DNA from: an uncultured Prevotellaceae bacterium
GTDB taxonomy: Bacteria; Bacteroidota; Bacteroidia; Bacteroidales; Bacteroidaceae
Reading direction: 5' to 3'
Length of the DNA stretch: 7,075 nt
Assembly: GCA_937892315.1 (NCBI GenBank)
Contig: CALAVF010000346.1
Coordinates: 1-7,075 of the forward strand
In this document: positions 5,976-7,075 of the stretch, piece by piece
How the letters are laid out: each line of letters starts with the position of its first letter
Numbering within the stretch: the stretch's first letter is position 1
The notes under the pieces: generated by a model
What the model saw: only the letters and a program-made list of their open reading frames with translations
Told to the model about the DNA's origin: nothing
Databases searched by the model: none
Program-made: the position numbers and the translations under genes

Positions 5976-6109
5976 TGGAAAGAAGGGAAAAGTGAAAAAT
6001 GAAAAGTGAAAAGTGAAAAATTTGCTACCGCTGCTGTTTTCCGACAAGTGGCAAACTCTCGCGGCAGCAAATTTTTCACTTTTCATTTTTCACTTTTCCC
6101 TTCTTTCAA
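5976..6109. repeat. Long heptamer-bearing inverted repeat, likely bidirectional terminator
   Basis: Arm C (5976-6031, 56 bp) and arm D (6061-6109, 49 bp) are reverse complements at 47 of 49 positions once one extra 7-bp unit in arm C is set aside. The loop is 29 nt. Units are RTGAARA type, four in arm C (5992-6019) and three in arm D (6073-6093). The inner stem TTGCTACCGC / GCGGCAGCAA is GC-rich and is followed on both strands by ATTTTTCACTTTTC, the layout of a terminator working both ways. The one inner mismatch is A-C in plus-strand RNA and G-U in minus-strand RNA, so the fold is slightly better on the minus strand. The element starts 4 bp after the regulator stop and ends 4 bp before the stop of the small ORF that converges on it. 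Confidence 0.85.
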
Positions 6110-6113
6110 TCCT

Positions 6114-6287
6114 TCATTTCTCTGTGCTGATGTTATACTCTGCTTTCACCTTAACGATTCTTCTGTTTCTGTCCGTGTATTCGTTCTCGTCTTTGACGGT
6201 GTACTTCCGTTGGATGTGCTGCCTGTCGAAGTTGCGTTTTTTTGTTTCTTCGGGCGATAGTCTTTTCTGCTTTTTGTTGAAAGTCAT
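6114..6287 (-). CDS. Small basic hypothetical protein
   Basis: This 57-aa ORF starts at ATG 6287. It is rich in Lys, Arg, Asn and Glu, with no membrane segment or signal peptide, and begins MTFNKKQKRLSPEETKKR. Support for coding: codon third positions strongly favour C in TTC, AAC, GAC, TAC, ATC and ACC, as in the neighbouring genes; an A/G-rich stretch (GGAAGAACGGAAAG) precedes the ATG; and the stop lies exactly at the edge of the inverted repeat. The frame stays open upstream for 12 codons to a TAG. Another short open stretch just before (about 6320-6360) ends in V-L-N-T-Q-G-D-L-W-V-P-N-E, so this may be the tail of a decayed or frameshifted gene rather than a complete one. I do not recognise the family. 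The plus strand here also has an open frame, but it is hydrophobic, runs across the repeat and has poor codon character. Confidence 0.4.
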   Translation of the reverse strand: MTFNKKQKRLSPEETKKRNFDRQHIQRKYTVKDENEYTDRNRRIVKVKAEYNISTEK

Positions 6288-6367
6288 CTTTCCGTTCTTC
6301 CAACTTTGCAGGATGGACTACTCATTGGGAACCCAGAGGTCGCCTTGGGTGTTGAGCACAAAAAAAT

Positions 6368-7058
6368 CTATGGAAGCGACTCAAACAGTATCTCCATTAG
6401 CCGAGGAAAGGCATACAGGTCGAGGTCGTTCTCGTCCACCCAGATGTAGCCTTCGGGTAGCACAGGCGGCTCATCCGTCTCCAGAAAATAGAAGTCGGCA
6501 AGGAGGATGCGATGGGTGAGCACGTGCTTCACCTCCTTGCGGAGAAGGACAAGACCCTCTCCCCTGCCTTCCCCCATCGTGGGGAGAGGCTGCACCACCT
6601 CCCACAGCCCTTGCCAGATGCCGCCCTTTCCTCTCTTCCGGATGGCAGTCTTGCCCTTACATCTTATATATAAATAGGTGAGGCGAACCGTCTTCACCGT
6701 CAGTTTCTTCTCCTTCACGGGCAGCAGCCCGATGCGACCCGTCCGCAACGCCTCGCACGTCTCTTGCAACGGGCAGAGCACACACCGCGGCGAGGCAGGT
6801 GTACACAGCGTCGCCCCGAAATCCATCATCGCCTGATTGAACGCTGCGGGCTGGTCAGTGGGCAGGAGCGACCCCGCCAGTTCGGCGAACACCTTCTTCC
6901 CCCTTGTCGAGTTGATGGGCACATCGATGCCGTAGTGTCGAGCCAGCACCCGATACACGTTGCCGTCCACCGCCGCCGCAGGCAGCCCGAACGCAATCGA
7001 GCCAATCGCTGCCGCCGTGTAGTCGCCCACACCCTTCAGCCCCCTGATGCCCTCCAGC
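6368..7058 (-). CDS. mutY: A/G-specific adenine glycosylase, 5' end missing
   Basis: This is the C-terminal part (about 229 genomic residues; full MutY is near 350) of the base-excision repair enzyme that removes adenine paired with 8-oxoguanine. Numbered from the start of the open frame at the contig edge: helix-hairpin-helix LKGVGDYTA (13-21), catalytic VDGNV with D37, the four iron-sulfur cysteines C91-x6-C98-x2-C101-x5-C107, and a C-terminal NUDIX-like domain that reads 8-oxoG, with W154 and W158 and KHVLTHRILLADFY (183-196). The missing part is the N-terminal helical region with the first catalytic glutamate. The first six codons at the edge (M/V-C-S-S-D-L) come from sequencing adapter and should be dropped. 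The NUDIX-like domain has an in-frame palindrome-coded loop, PLPTMGEGRGEG (163-174). Truncation is by the contig edge, not a mutation. Confidence 0.95.
6556..6589. repeat. Palindromic element embedded in the mutY reading frame
   Basis: CCTCTCCCC (6556-6564) and GGGGAGAGG (6581-6589) are perfect 9-bp inverted arms with a 16-bp loop. They code for the low-complexity segment TMGEGRGEG in a surface loop of the MutY NUDIX-like domain. Palindromes of this CTCTCCCC...GGGGAGAG type are widely dispersed in bacterial genomes, and in-frame copies give the recognisable M-G-E-G-R-G-E-G text. It differs in sequence and composition from the heptamer repeats. Confidence 0.7.
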
Positions 7059-7075
7059 AGATCGGAAGAGCACAC
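7059..7075 (+). other. Illumina TruSeq adapter remnant (not genomic)
   Basis: The last 17 bases, AGATCGGAAGAGCACAC, match the start of the standard TruSeq read-1 adapter exactly. Read from the minus strand they give the well-known artefact peptide M-C-S-S-D-L at the start of a truncated protein. Any gene model or homology search should be cut at 7058. Confidence 0.97.

Noticed and set aside
6006..6519. Plus-strand open frames including a hydrophobic 168-codon one
   Set aside because: They start inside the inverted repeat, run antisense into mutY, and their hydrophobic text comes from T-rich repeat and the complement of a Lys-rich ORF.

Overview
The window looks like chromosomal DNA from a Bacteroidota member, most likely a Prevotella-type Bacteroidales. 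Support comes from Bacteroidota-type -7 promoter elements (TAnnTTTG) before three genes, lipoproteins with a cysteine followed by acidic residues, a HmuY-family heme lipoprotein, and IorA, IorB and PaaK proteins of Bacteroidetes type. The right edge carries 17 bases that match an Illumina TruSeq adapter, so the window ends at the edge of a draft contig whose last bases are not genomic.

Left block (minus strand, about 3780 to 22): iorA-iorB-paaK, with a 4-bp ATGA overlap between iorA and iorB, a 60-bp gap before paaK, and a strong intrinsic terminator after paaK. Together they encode a two-subunit indolepyruvate (arylpyruvate):ferredoxin oxidoreductase and an AMP-forming aryl-acetate CoA ligase. 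They interconvert aryl-pyruvates, arylacetyl-CoAs and arylacetates. This can run toward degradation of aromatic amino acids or, as known for rumen anaerobes, toward their synthesis from arylacetates. IorA lacks the C-terminal ferredoxin domain of archaeal homologues and carries two in-frame arms of a heptamer inverted repeat.

Middle block (5365 to 3912): a divergent pair. A two-gene lipoprotein operon on the minus strand (a probable calycin-like lipoprotein, then a HmuY-like heme-binding lipoprotein) faces a LuxR-family regulator with a degenerate receiver domain on the plus strand. The 142-bp gap holds one promoter for each side. No TonB receptor gene is present here.

Right block (5973 to 7058): the regulator converges on a small basic ORF and on mutY (adenine glycosylase, 5' end missing). 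An almost perfect long inverted repeat, built on 7-bp units of consensus RTGAARA, fills the gap between the regulator stop and the small-ORF stop and has the form of a bidirectional terminator. The same heptamer family appears in iorA coding sequence and at the luxR promoter. A different palindrome is embedded in frame in mutY. This dispersed heptamer element, including its entry into coding sequence, is the most unusual thing in the window. I did not find a CRISPR array, RNA gene, transposase or defence system.
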